Shown here in pieces: positions 17,455 through 24,896 of a stretch of 64,000 nucleotides of DNA. The translations under genes were made by a program, and so were the position numbers. The notes beneath the pieces were generated by a model that worked only from the letters and a program-made list of their open reading frames with translations, did not search any database and was not told where the DNA came from. Each line of letters begins with the position of its first letter. Within the stretch, counting starts at the first letter, position 1. The stretch comes from an uncultured Eubacteriales bacterium (GTDB lineage Bacteria > Bacillota > Clostridia > Christensenellales > Aristaeellaceae): contig CACZLE010000006.1 of assembly GCA_902781945.1 (NCBI GenBank), positions 1-64,000 of the forward strand. The letters run 5' to 3'.

Positions 17455-18801
17455 ATGCTGGATTTTGCCAAGGCTTCACTGAATGAATTGATCGCCAAGG
17501 GCGGCCACGCCTGCGCCTGCGGACGGGTGCACAAGATGGACATGGACTTTCTGCGCATCGAGCCCGGCGCGGTGAAATATATTCCCGAGGGGATCCGCGC
17601 CGTGGGCGGCAGCAAGCCCTTCATCGTGTGCGACGTGAACACCAAGGCCGCCGCCTGGGACGCCGTGCGCCCCGTGCTGGAGGCCGCGGGCATCGAATAT
17701 ACCCTGTATTGCTTCCCCATGGCCCATGTGGAGCCCGACGAATACGCCGTGGGCAGCCTGACCATGGCCTATGATCCCACCTGCGACTGCGTGATGGGCA
17801 TCGGCAGCGGCGTCATCAACGACTGCTGCAAGGTGCTGTGCCACGCCATCGGCAAAAAGCAGCTGATCATCGGCACCGCCCCCAGCATGGACGGCTACGC
17901 CAGCAACAGCAGCAGCATGATCCGCGAGCGCATCAAGGTGAGCCTGTACAACGCCGCCCCCGCCGCCATCATCTGCGATACCGACATCATGAAAAACGCC
18001 CCCATGCGCATGCTGTGGGCGGGCTTTGGCGACATGCTGGCCAAGTATATCGCCCTGTGCGAGTGGCGCATCAGCAACCTGGTGACCGGCGAATACTACT
18101 GCGAAAACATCGCGGGCCTCATGCGGGAGAGCCTGCGCCGCATCGTGGCCAGCGCCCCGGGCCTTAAAAACCGGGAGGAAAAGGCCGTGCGCGCCACCGT
18201 GGAGGGCCTGGTGCTCAGCGGCATCGCCATGAGCTACGCCGGCATCAGCCGCCCCGCCAGCGGCCTGGAGCACTATTTCAGCCATCTGTGGGAGATGATG
18301 GCCCTGGACCGCGGCACCCCCTACGAGCTGCACGGCATCCAGGTGGGCGTGGGCACGCTGATCGTGCTCAAGCTCTACGATGAGATCCGCAAGCTGACCC
18401 CGGACCGTAAAGTGGCGGAGGACTTCATCAACAGCTTCTCCAACGACGAATGGGAGGCCATGATCCGCCGCATCTTCGGCAAGGCCGCCGAAACCGTCAT
18501 CCGCCAGGAGCACACCGTGTTCCACAAGAACGACAAGGCCCGCCACGCCGTGCGGCTGGATAAAATCATGAACGGCTGGGACGAGATCCAGCGCTTCATC
18601 GCCGAGGAACTGCCCGAAACCGAATCCATCGCCGCCATGATGAAGGACCTGGGCATGCCCATGACCCCCGCCGATATCGACATCAGCCGCGAGGATACCG
18701 AGAACGCCTTCATCGGCAGCCGCGATATCCGCGACAAGTACCTGTCCAGCAGCATGCTGTGGGACCTGGGGCTGCTGTATACCACCAAGGTGCCGGAATA
18801 A
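17455..18801 (+). CDS. sn-glycerol-1-phosphate dehydrogenase
   Basis: Metal-dependent NAD(P)H oxidoreductase of the AraM/EgsA family, which interconverts dihydroxyacetone phosphate and sn-glycerol-1-phosphate in the cytoplasm. The 448-residue protein shows the dinucleotide-site motif GIGSGVINDCCK, then GTAPSMDGYASNSS, the hallmark of this family, and a metal-site histidine in GLEHYFSHLWE. A C-terminal extension (about 350-448) follows the core, as in the bacterial AraM group. ATG 17455 follows AAGGAG. It is monocistronic. No PcrB-type prenyltransferase is nearby, so archaeal-type lipid synthesis is not supported here; a link to sugar phosphate metabolism is as likely. Confidence 0.87.
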   Translation: MLDFAKASLNELIAKGGHACACGRVHKMDMDFLRIEPGAVKYIPEGIRAVGGSKPFIVCDVNTKAAAWDAVRPVLEAAGIEYTLYCFPMAHVEPDEYAVGSLTMAYDPTCDCVMGIGSGVINDCCKVLCHAIGKKQLIIGTAPSMDGYASNSSSMIRERIKVSLYNAAPAAIICDTDIMKNAPMRMLWAGFGDMLAKYIALCEWRISNLVTGEYYCENIAGLMRESLRRIVASAPGLKNREEKAVRATVEGLVLSGIAMSYAGISRPASGLEHYFSHLWEMMALDRGTPYELHGIQVGVGTLIVLKLYDEIRKLTPDRKVAEDFINSFSNDEWEAMIRRIFGKAAETVIRQEHTVFHKNDKARHAVRLDKIMNGWDEIQRFIAEELPETESIAAMMKDLGMPMTPADIDISREDTENAFIGSRDIRDKYLSSSMLWDLGLLYTTKVPE

Positions 18802-18815
18802 ATTTAGATATAACG

Positions 18816-18972
18816 AGATCCTTCGACTCCGCTTCGCTCCGCTCAGGATGACATCAACTGGTGTTTTTCTCCTTGTTTATCGGCTATTTTGTAACAAATC
18901 AAGCTGCTAAACATAAGAAAATCTGCCTTACATTGTCATCCTGAGCGGAGCGTTAGCGGAGTCGAAGGATCT
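18816..18972. repeat. Inverted pair of CTCAGGATGACA-type repeats
   Basis: Arms 18816-18853 and 18934-18972 are inverted copies of a 38-39-base sequence, identical except for one change and one indel (GCGAAGCG against GCGTTAGCG). The core GATCCTTCGACT and CTCAGGATGACA is a repeat known from many gut bacteria. About 80 bases separate the arms and hold no gene. The right arm ends in five T, so the structure may also terminate the upstream gene. The rest of the gap to 19171 shows nothing recognisable. Confidence 0.8.
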
Positions 18973-19171
18973 TTTTGCTGACGAATTGCGATCCCCTTCC
19001 CCACCCTCGCAGAACGCGTCGGCATCGCGGTGATAAGCGTGCAAAGTAAAATTGCCCGTGTAAACGTGCTGGGGATCACAGGAAAAGAACGCGCCCCCGC
19101 CGCGTCTACAGTGCGGCATGGACCCTGCCGCGGGGCTGACGCCCGCCCGCGCTCGCTACCAGCGGAAAGGG

Positions 19172-19624
19172 TTACATGAGATCGGTGGTCCAGTTGAGCC
19201 GCTGGATGCGCATGTCCAACTCCCGCAGCTCTTTGCTGAGGGCGTCGGCCTTTTTGCGGTACTCGGGCACGCTCACCGTGGGCAGGATCTTGATCTCGCC
19301 CCGGGCGGCGCGCACGGGGGTATGGCTGGCCTCGTCCAGAAAATCCCGCAGCCCGGCGGTATAGACGCTCAGGGCGTCCCGGCGGGCCAGCAGGGCGGTG
19401 ATGGACACGCCGTCCTCCACCGCGGCGGCGTTGGTCAGGTTGATGCGGGCGATCAGCTTTTCCAATTGGTCGCACAGGGCGGCCAGTTCCTTTTCCAGGG
19501 CCGTCGGGTCCTCGGCGGGCCGCTCGCCCTCCTGCACCCAGGCGTTGTTTTTCAGGCGGGCGCGGGTTTGCTCGATGCGCTTTTGCAGGTCGGCGCGCTC
19601 CGCCAGGGCTTCGGCTAATTTCAT
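19172..19624 (-). CDS. DIP1984 family protein
   Basis: A 150-residue, strongly helical cytoplasmic protein of the DIP1984 family, for which no biochemical role is established. Family hallmarks are the N-terminal MKLAEALAERADLQKRIEQ, then NAWVQEGERPAEDP, the central RINLTNAA and the C-terminal MRIQRLNWTTDL. Heptad-like leucine spacing suggests a coiled-coil dimer. The start ATG overlaps the stop codon of the upstream gene (ATGA), so the two are translationally coupled. Confidence 0.85.
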   Translation of the reverse strand: MKLAEALAERADLQKRIEQTRARLKNNAWVQEGERPAEDPTALEKELAALCDQLEKLIARINLTNAAAVEDGVSITALLARRDALSVYTAGLRDFLDEASHTPVRAARGEIKILPTVSVPEYRKKADALSKELRELDMRIQRLNWTTDLM

Positions 19625-20022
19625 GAGTTTTCCTCCTCTTTTTCGTCAAACAGCTCCCGATAGGCGTCATAGCCCGTGCGCACGCTCTCGGCTTCGTTGT
19701 AGCTGAGCAGGTCGTAAAAGGGCTTCATCCACTTGGCCGGGTTGTAGCCCTCGCTCCGCAGACGCTGGTATTCGTCGATGGTCTCCTGCCGGGCGGCGAT
19801 GACGATCCAGTGGAAGCGCTCCTCCTCCGGCAGGTCGGGATTCTTTTCGTGATAATGGATCAGGCCGTGGCGCTCAATGCACCGATAGGCCTCCTCCCGC
19901 ACGGCAAAAAAGGCCTTGCCCGTCAGCGGCGGCGACAGCGCCATGCGCTTGCAGCCCCCGGCCACGCACTCGCAAAAGGCCGTGATCATGCCCAGAATGT
20001 AGGAATTTTGATCGTATTGCAT
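19621..20022 (-). CDS. Conserved-looking protein of unknown function
   Basis: A 133-residue protein I do not recognise. It begins with a possible amphipathic or weakly hydrophobic helix containing CECVAGGCKRM, a closely spaced cysteine set (C17, C19, C24), and continues with a charged, aromatic-rich region (FHWIVIAARQETIDEYQRL). No signal peptide or membrane segment is evident. It is coupled by ATGA overlap to the DIP1984 gene and has its own promoter, so the two are probably expressed together. The cysteines could bind metal, but this is only a guess. Confidence 0.65.
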   Translation of the reverse strand: MQYDQNSYILGMITAFCECVAGGCKRMALSPPLTGKAFFAVREEAYRCIERHGLIHYHEKNPDLPEEERFHWIVIAARQETIDEYQRLRSEGYNPAKWMKPFYDLLSYNEAESVRTGYDAYRELFDEKEEENS

Positions 20023-20075
20023 GGAACGCCTCCTGGCAGAAAGATCCGCCCCGCGGGGACATGGCGGGTGAATGA

Positions 20076-20103
20076 ATTATAGCATGCATGGGATGGTTTG
20101 TAA
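20076..20103 (-). promoter_or_regulatory. Promoter of the DIP1984 gene pair
   Basis: On the minus strand TTACAA (20103-20098), a 16-bp spacer and TATAAT (20081-20076). Confidence 0.55.
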
Positions 20104-20129
20104 ATCGCGGCGAACAGAATGACGGGCTG

Positions 20130-20159
20130 TTGACAAGGGTTTGTCGAATCATGTAGAAT
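20130..20159 (+). promoter_or_regulatory. Promoter of the small toxin-like mRNA
   Basis: TTGACA (20130-20135), an 18-bp spacer and TAGAAT (20154-20159). Transcription should start near 20166, exactly at the 5-prime arm of a predicted stem (GTCCG 20166-20170 with CGGAC 20203-20207). Confidence 0.7.
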
Positions 20160-20256
20160 AAATGCGTCCGAAGATAGCCTTACGCTGTCTGCGGGCCGAG
20201 AGCGGACAACAAACGCGCAGGCGGTTGCTACATCCTCCCGAAAGGGGGTGATGCGT

Positions 20257-20349
20257 ATGCGGATTACCTTCCACATTGGAAAGTACACGGTGACAATCGT
20301 CATCAGTGAAACGCATCGCAAAAAGAACAGCCGCCACTCTGCCAAGTGA
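20257..20349 (+). CDS. 30-residue toxin-like peptide
   Basis: Small open frame of 30 codons from ATG 20257. The first half (RITFHIGKYTVTIVI) is hydrophobic to amphipathic, the second half is basic and ends HRKKNSRHSAK. AAGGGGG lies 8 bases upstream but is folded into a CTCCC-GAAA-GGGGG hairpin. An in-frame ATG at 20251 is too close to the ribosome site. The last ten codons are covered by the predicted antisense RNA. I do not assign it to a named toxin family. The size, charge layout, locked ribosome site and antisense promoter together point to a type I toxin. Confidence 0.5.
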   Translation: MRITFHIGKYTVTIVISETHRKKNSRHSAK

Positions 20350-20354
20350 CGGCT
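20321..20354 (-). terminator. Terminator of the antisense RNA
   Basis: On the minus strand an AGCCG-T-CACT stem pairs with AGTG-G-CGGCT, followed by GTTCTTTTT. The hairpin overlaps the end of the small toxin-like frame. Confidence 0.65.
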
Positions 20355-20424
20355 GGCTCTGTGATGCAAATCACAAACCTTAGCGAATCTTGAAAGGGCA
20401 ACCGCGTGCGTGGTTCGCTCTTCG
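20321..20424 (-). ncRNA. Antisense RNA, candidate antitoxin
   Basis: A perfect minus-strand promoter (20459-20431) should start transcription near 20424 and run about 104 bases to the terminator at 20321-20354. The product is wholly complementary to the 3-prime third of the toxin-like mRNA, including its terminator hairpin and the last codons of the frame. This convergent, 3-prime-overlapping design is the one used by TxpA/RatA and BsrG/SR4 in Bacillus. No transcript data are available to me. Confidence 0.55.
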
Positions 20425-20430
20425 TTTTTT
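20382..20430 (+). terminator. Terminator of the toxin-like mRNA
   Basis: Outer stem AGCGAA (20382-20387) with TTCGCT (20414-20419), an inner AACCG/TGGTT pairing near the loop, then CTTCG and six T at 20425-20430. Confidence 0.6.
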
Positions 20431-20459
20431 ATTATAGCCAGGGCTTTCAAAATTGTCAA
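20431..20459 (-). promoter_or_regulatory. Consensus promoter for the antisense RNA
   Basis: Exact consensus on the minus strand: TTGACA (20459-20454), 17 bp, TATAAT (20436-20431). It has no coding sequence of its own before the DIP1984 operon and points straight into the toxin-like unit. Confidence 0.8.
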
Positions 20460-20465
20460 CATTTA

Positions 20466-20494
20466 TTGCGAAAATCCCCTTGCCGCGCTATAAT
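20466..20494 (+). promoter_or_regulatory. Promoter of the FGGY kinase gene
   Basis: TTGCGA (20466-20471), a 17-bp spacer and TATAAT (20489-20494), back to back with the antisense promoter. Confidence 0.65.
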
Positions 20495-20522
20495 AACAGA
20501 AAAAAGCGCGGGAGGCTGTACA

Positions 20523-22076
20523 ATGAGCGCCATCCATCGTCCAAGCTATATCCTGACCCTGGACGCCGGGACAACGGGCGTCAAGTGCGCCGCCTTTGAT
20601 CGGAAGGGTGAGGCGCTGTTTGAGTGCGTGGAAAGCTATCCCACCCGCTATCCGGCTCCCAGCTGGGCGGAGCAGCAGCCCCGGGAGGTGCTGGCGGCTT
20701 CTTTGACGGGCATCCGCAAGGCGGCGGAGGCCGCGGGCGCGGCGGGCTGCGCGGCCCTGGTGTTCAGCGGCACCATGAACGGCTGCATCCCCATCGATGA
20801 AAGCGGGGAGGCGCTGTTTGCCAATATCATCCACAGCGACCTGCGGGCCGCGCCCCAGGTGGAGGAAATCAAGCGATTGATCCCTTTAAGGGATTATTAC
20901 GCCGCCACAGGCAACCGCATCGACGTGCACAGCGGCCTGCCCAAATACATGTGGCTGCAAAAAAATGCCCCGGATATTTATACCAGGGCATGGAAATTTG
21001 TCAATATCAAGGATTATCTCTATGGCCGCCTGACGGGCCGCCCCGGGGGCACAGACCGCTCGGACGGGAGCCTGTGCAACTGTCTGGATATGAAAACCGG
21101 GGACTGGGCCTGGGACGTGCTGGCCGCCTGCGGCGTGGAGGGGGCCAAAATGCCCGAGCTGCGGAGCTCCGCCGATATCACGGGCCGTCTCACGCCGGAA
21201 TTTGCCGCCCTCACCGGCTTGCCCGTCGGCCTGCCCGTGGCTGTGGGCGCGGGAGACGGGGCCTGCGCGGCCCACGGCGCCCGCCGCCACACCGTGGGGG
21301 ACGCCTACATGAACATCGGCAGCTCCGCCTGGGTGAGCGCCATGGGCGAAAGCCCCTGCGCCGACCCGGAGATGCGGCTTTTCAGCTATTTTGACGCGGA
21401 CGAGAGCCGCTATAACGTGTGCGGCACGGTGCAGAGCGGCTCGGCGGCCAGCAATTGGGCCATCGGCAACCTGCTGTGCCCCGGCGTGCCCCCGGAAAAG
21501 TGGGACTTTGCCGCCCTGGAGGCGCTGGCGGCCTCCGTGGCTCCCGGCGCGGACGGGGTGATGTATCTGCCCACCCTGGCCGGGGAGCGCACCCCCTGGT
21601 GGACGGCCAAGGCCTCCGGCACGCTGATGGGCTTCACCCTCTACCATGACCGGCGGCACGTGGCCCGGGCGGTGTATGAGGGCGTGATGCAAAGCCTGTG
21701 CCTGTGCGGAGCGCTGCTGGGGGAAAACGGCCTGCCGGTGCGGCGCCTGACCCTCATCGGCGGCGGGGCCAAGAGCAGGCTGTGGGGCCAGATGGCGGCG
21801 GACATGTTCGGCTGCCCCGTGGGCGTGCATCAAACGCCCCAGTCCGCCACCTCCCTGGGCGCGGCCTTCATCGCGGGGGTGGGCATCGGCTGGTACCGGG
21901 ATTACGCCGAGGCCGCGAAAAACATTCATATCGCCCGGGAATATCAGCCCGATCCCGCCGCCCACGCGGCCTATCAGAAGCACCTGGCCGTGTTTCGGCA
22001 GCTGTATCCCAACATGAAAAAAGCGTATGAGCTTTTATACGATTATCAACAGGAGGCACAAGGTGGACAAGAATAA
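20523..22076 (+). CDS. FGGY family carbohydrate kinase, xylulokinase-like
   Basis: Cytoplasmic ATP-dependent sugar kinase of 517 residues. The N-terminal phosphate-binding loop LDAGTTGVKC (13-22) and the C-terminal adenosine motif LIGGGAKSRLWGQMAADMFG place it in the FGGY family, closest in pattern to xylulokinases. GDGACAAHGA marks the central hinge region with its catalytic aspartate. The real substrate, a pentulose or related polyol, cannot be read from sequence. GGAGG precedes ATG 20523. The stop codon overlaps the next gene by 14 bases, so it is coupled to the phosphodiesterase gene. Confidence 0.87.
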   Translation: MSAIHRPSYILTLDAGTTGVKCAAFDRKGEALFECVESYPTRYPAPSWAEQQPREVLAASLTGIRKAAEAAGAAGCAALVFSGTMNGCIPIDESGEALFANIIHSDLRAAPQVEEIKRLIPLRDYYAATGNRIDVHSGLPKYMWLQKNAPDIYTRAWKFVNIKDYLYGRLTGRPGGTDRSDGSLCNCLDMKTGDWAWDVLAACGVEGAKMPELRSSADITGRLTPEFAALTGLPVGLPVAVGAGDGACAAHGARRHTVGDAYMNIGSSAWVSAMGESPCADPEMRLFSYFDADESRYNVCGTVQSGSAASNWAIGNLLCPGVPPEKWDFAALEALAASVAPGADGVMYLPTLAGERTPWWTAKASGTLMGFTLYHDRRHVARAVYEGVMQSLCLCGALLGENGLPVRRLTLIGGGAKSRLWGQMAADMFGCPVGVHQTPQSATSLGAAFIAGVGIGWYRDYAEAAKNIHIAREYQPDPAAHAAYQKHLAVFRQLYPNMKKAYELLYDYQQEAQGGQE

Positions 22077-23370
22077 GCACATCATCGTCATTTCCGAAGA
22101 CGCCCTGGTTTACGAGGACCTGGAAGAACTGCGCAGGCTGCCCAACTTTTCCAAAATAATGGAGAAGGCGGCCTTTGTGGACCGTATGCGCTCGGTGTAT
22201 CCCACCATCACCTATCCCAACCACGCCAGCATGCGCACGGGGGTGCGGTGCGGCAGGCACGGCATCGTGAACAACGAGACGCCCATCCTCACCCAGGCGC
22301 GGACGCCCTGGTTCTGGATGAACGACGCGCTGAAGGCGCCCGACATCTTTGACGCGGCCAAGGCGGCGGGCTACACCACAGCGGCGGTGTTCTGGCCCAC
22401 CACGGGGCGGCATCCCCACATCGACTGGCTGGTGGACGAATACTGGCCCATGAACGAAAACCAGACCACCCTGGAATGCTTTGCCGAGAGCGGCAGCAGC
22501 CCCGAGGTGATCGACAAGGTGATCCGCCCCAACATGCATCTGGTGGACGGCATGCACCGGGTGCATCCCCACTGCGACGCCTTTGTGCATGCCTGCGCGT
22601 GCAGCATCATCCGGGAATTCAAGCCCAATCTGCTGCTGGTGCACCCAGCCAACATTGACGAATACCGCCACGAAACCGGCGTGTTCAGCGCCAAGGTGAG
22701 CCACGGCCTGCACGAGATCGACCTATGGCTGGGCGAGGTATTGAAAGCCATAAAGGACGCGGGCATCGAGCAGGACACCGACCTGTTCATCGTCAGCGAC
22801 CACGGACAGTTGAACATCACCCGCTCCGTCGCCCTCAACGCCCTGCTGGCGGACAAGGGCCTGCTGACGGTAAACGCCGAGGGACAGGTGACGGACTACG
22901 TGGCCATCGCCAAGTCCGCGGGCATGTCCGCGCAGATCTATGTGAAGGATCAGAAGGACCTGGGCCGCGTGCACGCTGTGCTGGAGCAGATGCGGGAGGA
23001 CGGCCTGTACGGCTTTGAACGGGTGTTCACCGCGGAGGAAGCCCGGCGGGAGGAGGGCCTCTACGGCGATTTCTCCTTTGTGGTGGAAACCGATGGCTAC
23101 ACCAGCTTTTCCAACGCCTTCACCCGCCCCTTCGTGCGTCGGGTGGACAACAGCGATTACAAGTTTGGCCGCGCCACCCACGGCTATCATCCCGACAAGG
23201 GCCCCCAGCCCACGCTGATGGCCTGCGGCCCCCATATCAGGGCCGGCGCGCGGGTGGACCGCCGCAGCGTCATTGACGAGGCCCCCACCTACGCCCGCAT
23301 CCTGGGCGTGGAGATGCCCGAGGCCGAGGGCAAGGCCATCGAGGAGATCCTGCGGGTGGAAGAAAACTAA
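22063..23370 (+). CDS. Type I phosphodiesterase/nucleotide pyrophosphatase family protein
   Basis: Metal-dependent hydrolase of the alkaline phosphatase superfamily, 435 residues. Expected elements are present: the first metal site in IVISEDALVYED, the nucleophile region TITYPNHASMRTGV with its threonine, histidine and aspartate sites in HPANIDEYRHETG, and the second metal site SDHGQ. No signal peptide is visible, so it is probably cytoplasmic. GTG 22063 is chosen because AGGAGG lies 6 bases upstream, inside the kinase gene. Acting after a sugar kinase it might cleave a sugar or nucleotide phosphodiester, but this is inference. Confidence 0.85.
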   Translation: MDKNKHIIVISEDALVYEDLEELRRLPNFSKIMEKAAFVDRMRSVYPTITYPNHASMRTGVRCGRHGIVNNETPILTQARTPWFWMNDALKAPDIFDAAKAAGYTTAAVFWPTTGRHPHIDWLVDEYWPMNENQTTLECFAESGSSPEVIDKVIRPNMHLVDGMHRVHPHCDAFVHACACSIIREFKPNLLLVHPANIDEYRHETGVFSAKVSHGLHEIDLWLGEVLKAIKDAGIEQDTDLFIVSDHGQLNITRSVALNALLADKGLLTVNAEGQVTDYVAIAKSAGMSAQIYVKDQKDLGRVHAVLEQMREDGLYGFERVFTAEEARREEGLYGDFSFVVETDGYTSFSNAFTRPFVRRVDNSDYKFGRATHGYHPDKGPQPTLMACGPHIRAGARVDRRSVIDEAPTYARILGVEMPEAEGKAIEEILRVEEN

Positions 23371-23433
23371 AAATCGAACGCCGTCAAATCCTTGCTTTCC
23401 GCCCGCGCCGGCTTGCTTTATTACCATATTTTA

Positions 23434-23462
23434 TTGCATTTTTGTTTTCGCTCATGTATAAT
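23434..23462 (+). promoter_or_regulatory. Promoter of the diguanylate cyclase gene
   Basis: TTGCAT (23434-23439), a 17-bp spacer and TATAAT (23457-23462). Confidence 0.65.
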
Positions 23463-23507
23463 AAAATAGCGTGGTTATCGACATCAAATCAAAGGATATG
23501 AAAAGCT

Positions 23508-24878
23508 ATGAGCGAAGCGGAGAAAAAGCGCGGCAAGGGGATCCCGCTGCAGACGATCATCATCGTCATGCTGGCCATCAGCGCGGTGATTTCCTGTGTT
23601 TTGCTGTATTTTATGTATCGCACCTCGGTGAGCTACGACACGATGCGTACGGCCACGCAGAATTATATGGATTGCCAAGGCGCCGCCAGCGATCTGCGGG
23701 AGGGCAGCGACTATCTGACCAATCAGGTGCGCAGCTACCTGATCACGGAGGACGTGGAGCACGTGGTGCTCTATTACAACGAGGCCCTGGTGACCAGATC
23801 CCGGGACAAGGCCGTGGACCGGGTGCGGGAATACCTGGTGGACGAACGGGCCATCGGGCAATTGAATTCCGCCCTGCAGATCAGCGATCAGCTGATGGAG
23901 ACCGAGGAATACGCCATGCGGCTGATGGTGGCGGGGCTGGGAGATGACATCACCCGCTATCCCGCGCCGCTGCAGGAGATCGAATTGACCGCCGAGGACG
24001 CGCAGCTCCCGCCCCAGGAACAGCAGGAAAAGGCCCGGAGCATGGTGTTCACCAGCGATTATGAATCCGTCAAGGAGGAGATCATCGCCCGCATCAATCA
24101 GGGCATCGACGTGCTGATGACCACCATGCTGGGCGAGCAGGTGACCAGCTCCGAAAGGCTCTTGCACGTGCTGCACGCCCAGCAGGTGCTCATCGGCGGC
24201 CTGATGCTCTCCCTGCTGCTGGTGGCGGTGGTCATCTTTTCCACGGTCATCAATCCCCTGCGGCGGCAGATCAACGGCATCAGCAAGGATCAGCTGCTCA
24301 GCGAGGAAGGCTCCAGCGAGCTGCAATACCTGGCCCGCACCTACAACGAAATGTACACCCAGAACCAGCGGGCCACGGAAAAGCTGAACTACGAAGCCAC
24401 CCACGACGCGCTGACGGGGCTGTATAACCGCTCCGCCTACGAGGCCATGCGCCAGGAAGCGGCCCAGAACAAGCGCAAGATCGCCCTGCTGCTGGTGGAC
24501 GTGGACTATTTCAAGTCCATCAACGACAAATACGGTCACGACGTGGGCGACCAGGTGCTGCGCTCGGTGGCGGACACCCTGCAAAGCTCCTTCCGCGGTG
24601 AGGATATGGTGTGCCGCATCGGCGGCGACGAGTTTTCCGTCATCATGAACAACGCCGATTCCGGCCTGACCGAGCTGGTGCGCAGCAAGATGCGCCGGGT
24701 GGCGGACAAGCTGGCCCATCCGCCGGAGGGCGTGCCCCCCGTGACCCTCAGCGTGGGCGTGGCCTTCTCCGACCAGCAAAGCCAGGGGCGCGACCTGTTC
24801 AAATGCGCCGATCTGGCCCTGTATGGCGTCAAGGACGCCGGCCGCAACGGCTGCGGCTTTTATGATCCCGCTTTATAA
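23508..24878 (+). CDS. Membrane-bound diguanylate cyclase (GGDEF)
   Basis: Makes the second messenger cyclic di-GMP from two GTP. Residues 14-36 and 227-247 are membrane helices flanking a helical extracellular sensor of about 190 residues; a short linker with coiled-coil character (about 270-295) leads to the GGDEF domain. The active site RIGGDEFSV (370-378) is intact, and the product-binding inhibitory site RGED (363-366) lies exactly five residues upstream, so feedback control is expected. The downstream membrane hydrolase gene follows after 18 bases. No c-di-GMP phosphodiesterase or PilZ protein is seen in this window. Confidence 0.92.
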   Translation: MSEAEKKRGKGIPLQTIIIVMLAISAVISCVLLYFMYRTSVSYDTMRTATQNYMDCQGAASDLREGSDYLTNQVRSYLITEDVEHVVLYYNEALVTRSRDKAVDRVREYLVDERAIGQLNSALQISDQLMETEEYAMRLMVAGLGDDITRYPAPLQEIELTAEDAQLPPQEQQEKARSMVFTSDYESVKEEIIARINQGIDVLMTTMLGEQVTSSERLLHVLHAQQVLIGGLMLSLLLVAVVIFSTVINPLRRQINGISKDQLLSEEGSSELQYLARTYNEMYTQNQRATEKLNYEATHDALTGLYNRSAYEAMRQEAAQNKRKIALLLVDVDYFKSINDKYGHDVGDQVLRSVADTLQSSFRGEDMVCRIGGDEFSVIMNNADSGLTELVRSKMRRVADKLAHPPEGVPPVTLSVGVAFSDQQSQGRDLFKCADLALYGVKDAGRNGCGFYDPAL

Positions 24879-24896
24879 GAAAGGAACCTGCGTTTC

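Larger units (their letters stand above)
20166..20430 (+). ncRNA. Structured mRNA of a type I toxin-antitoxin-like locus
   Basis: Predicted transcript of about 265 bases from the promoter at 20130 to the terminator at 20382-20430. The leader is highly structured: a 5-prime stem closes the transcript start, an inner helix pairs AGATAGC with GCTGTCT, and a GAAA-capped hairpin (20235-20248) hides the GGGGG ribosome site of a 30-codon frame. A further hairpin GTGAT-GCAA-ATCAC (20361-20374) precedes the terminator. A leader that blocks translation is characteristic of type I toxin mRNAs. Transcript ends are inferred. Confidence 0.55.
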
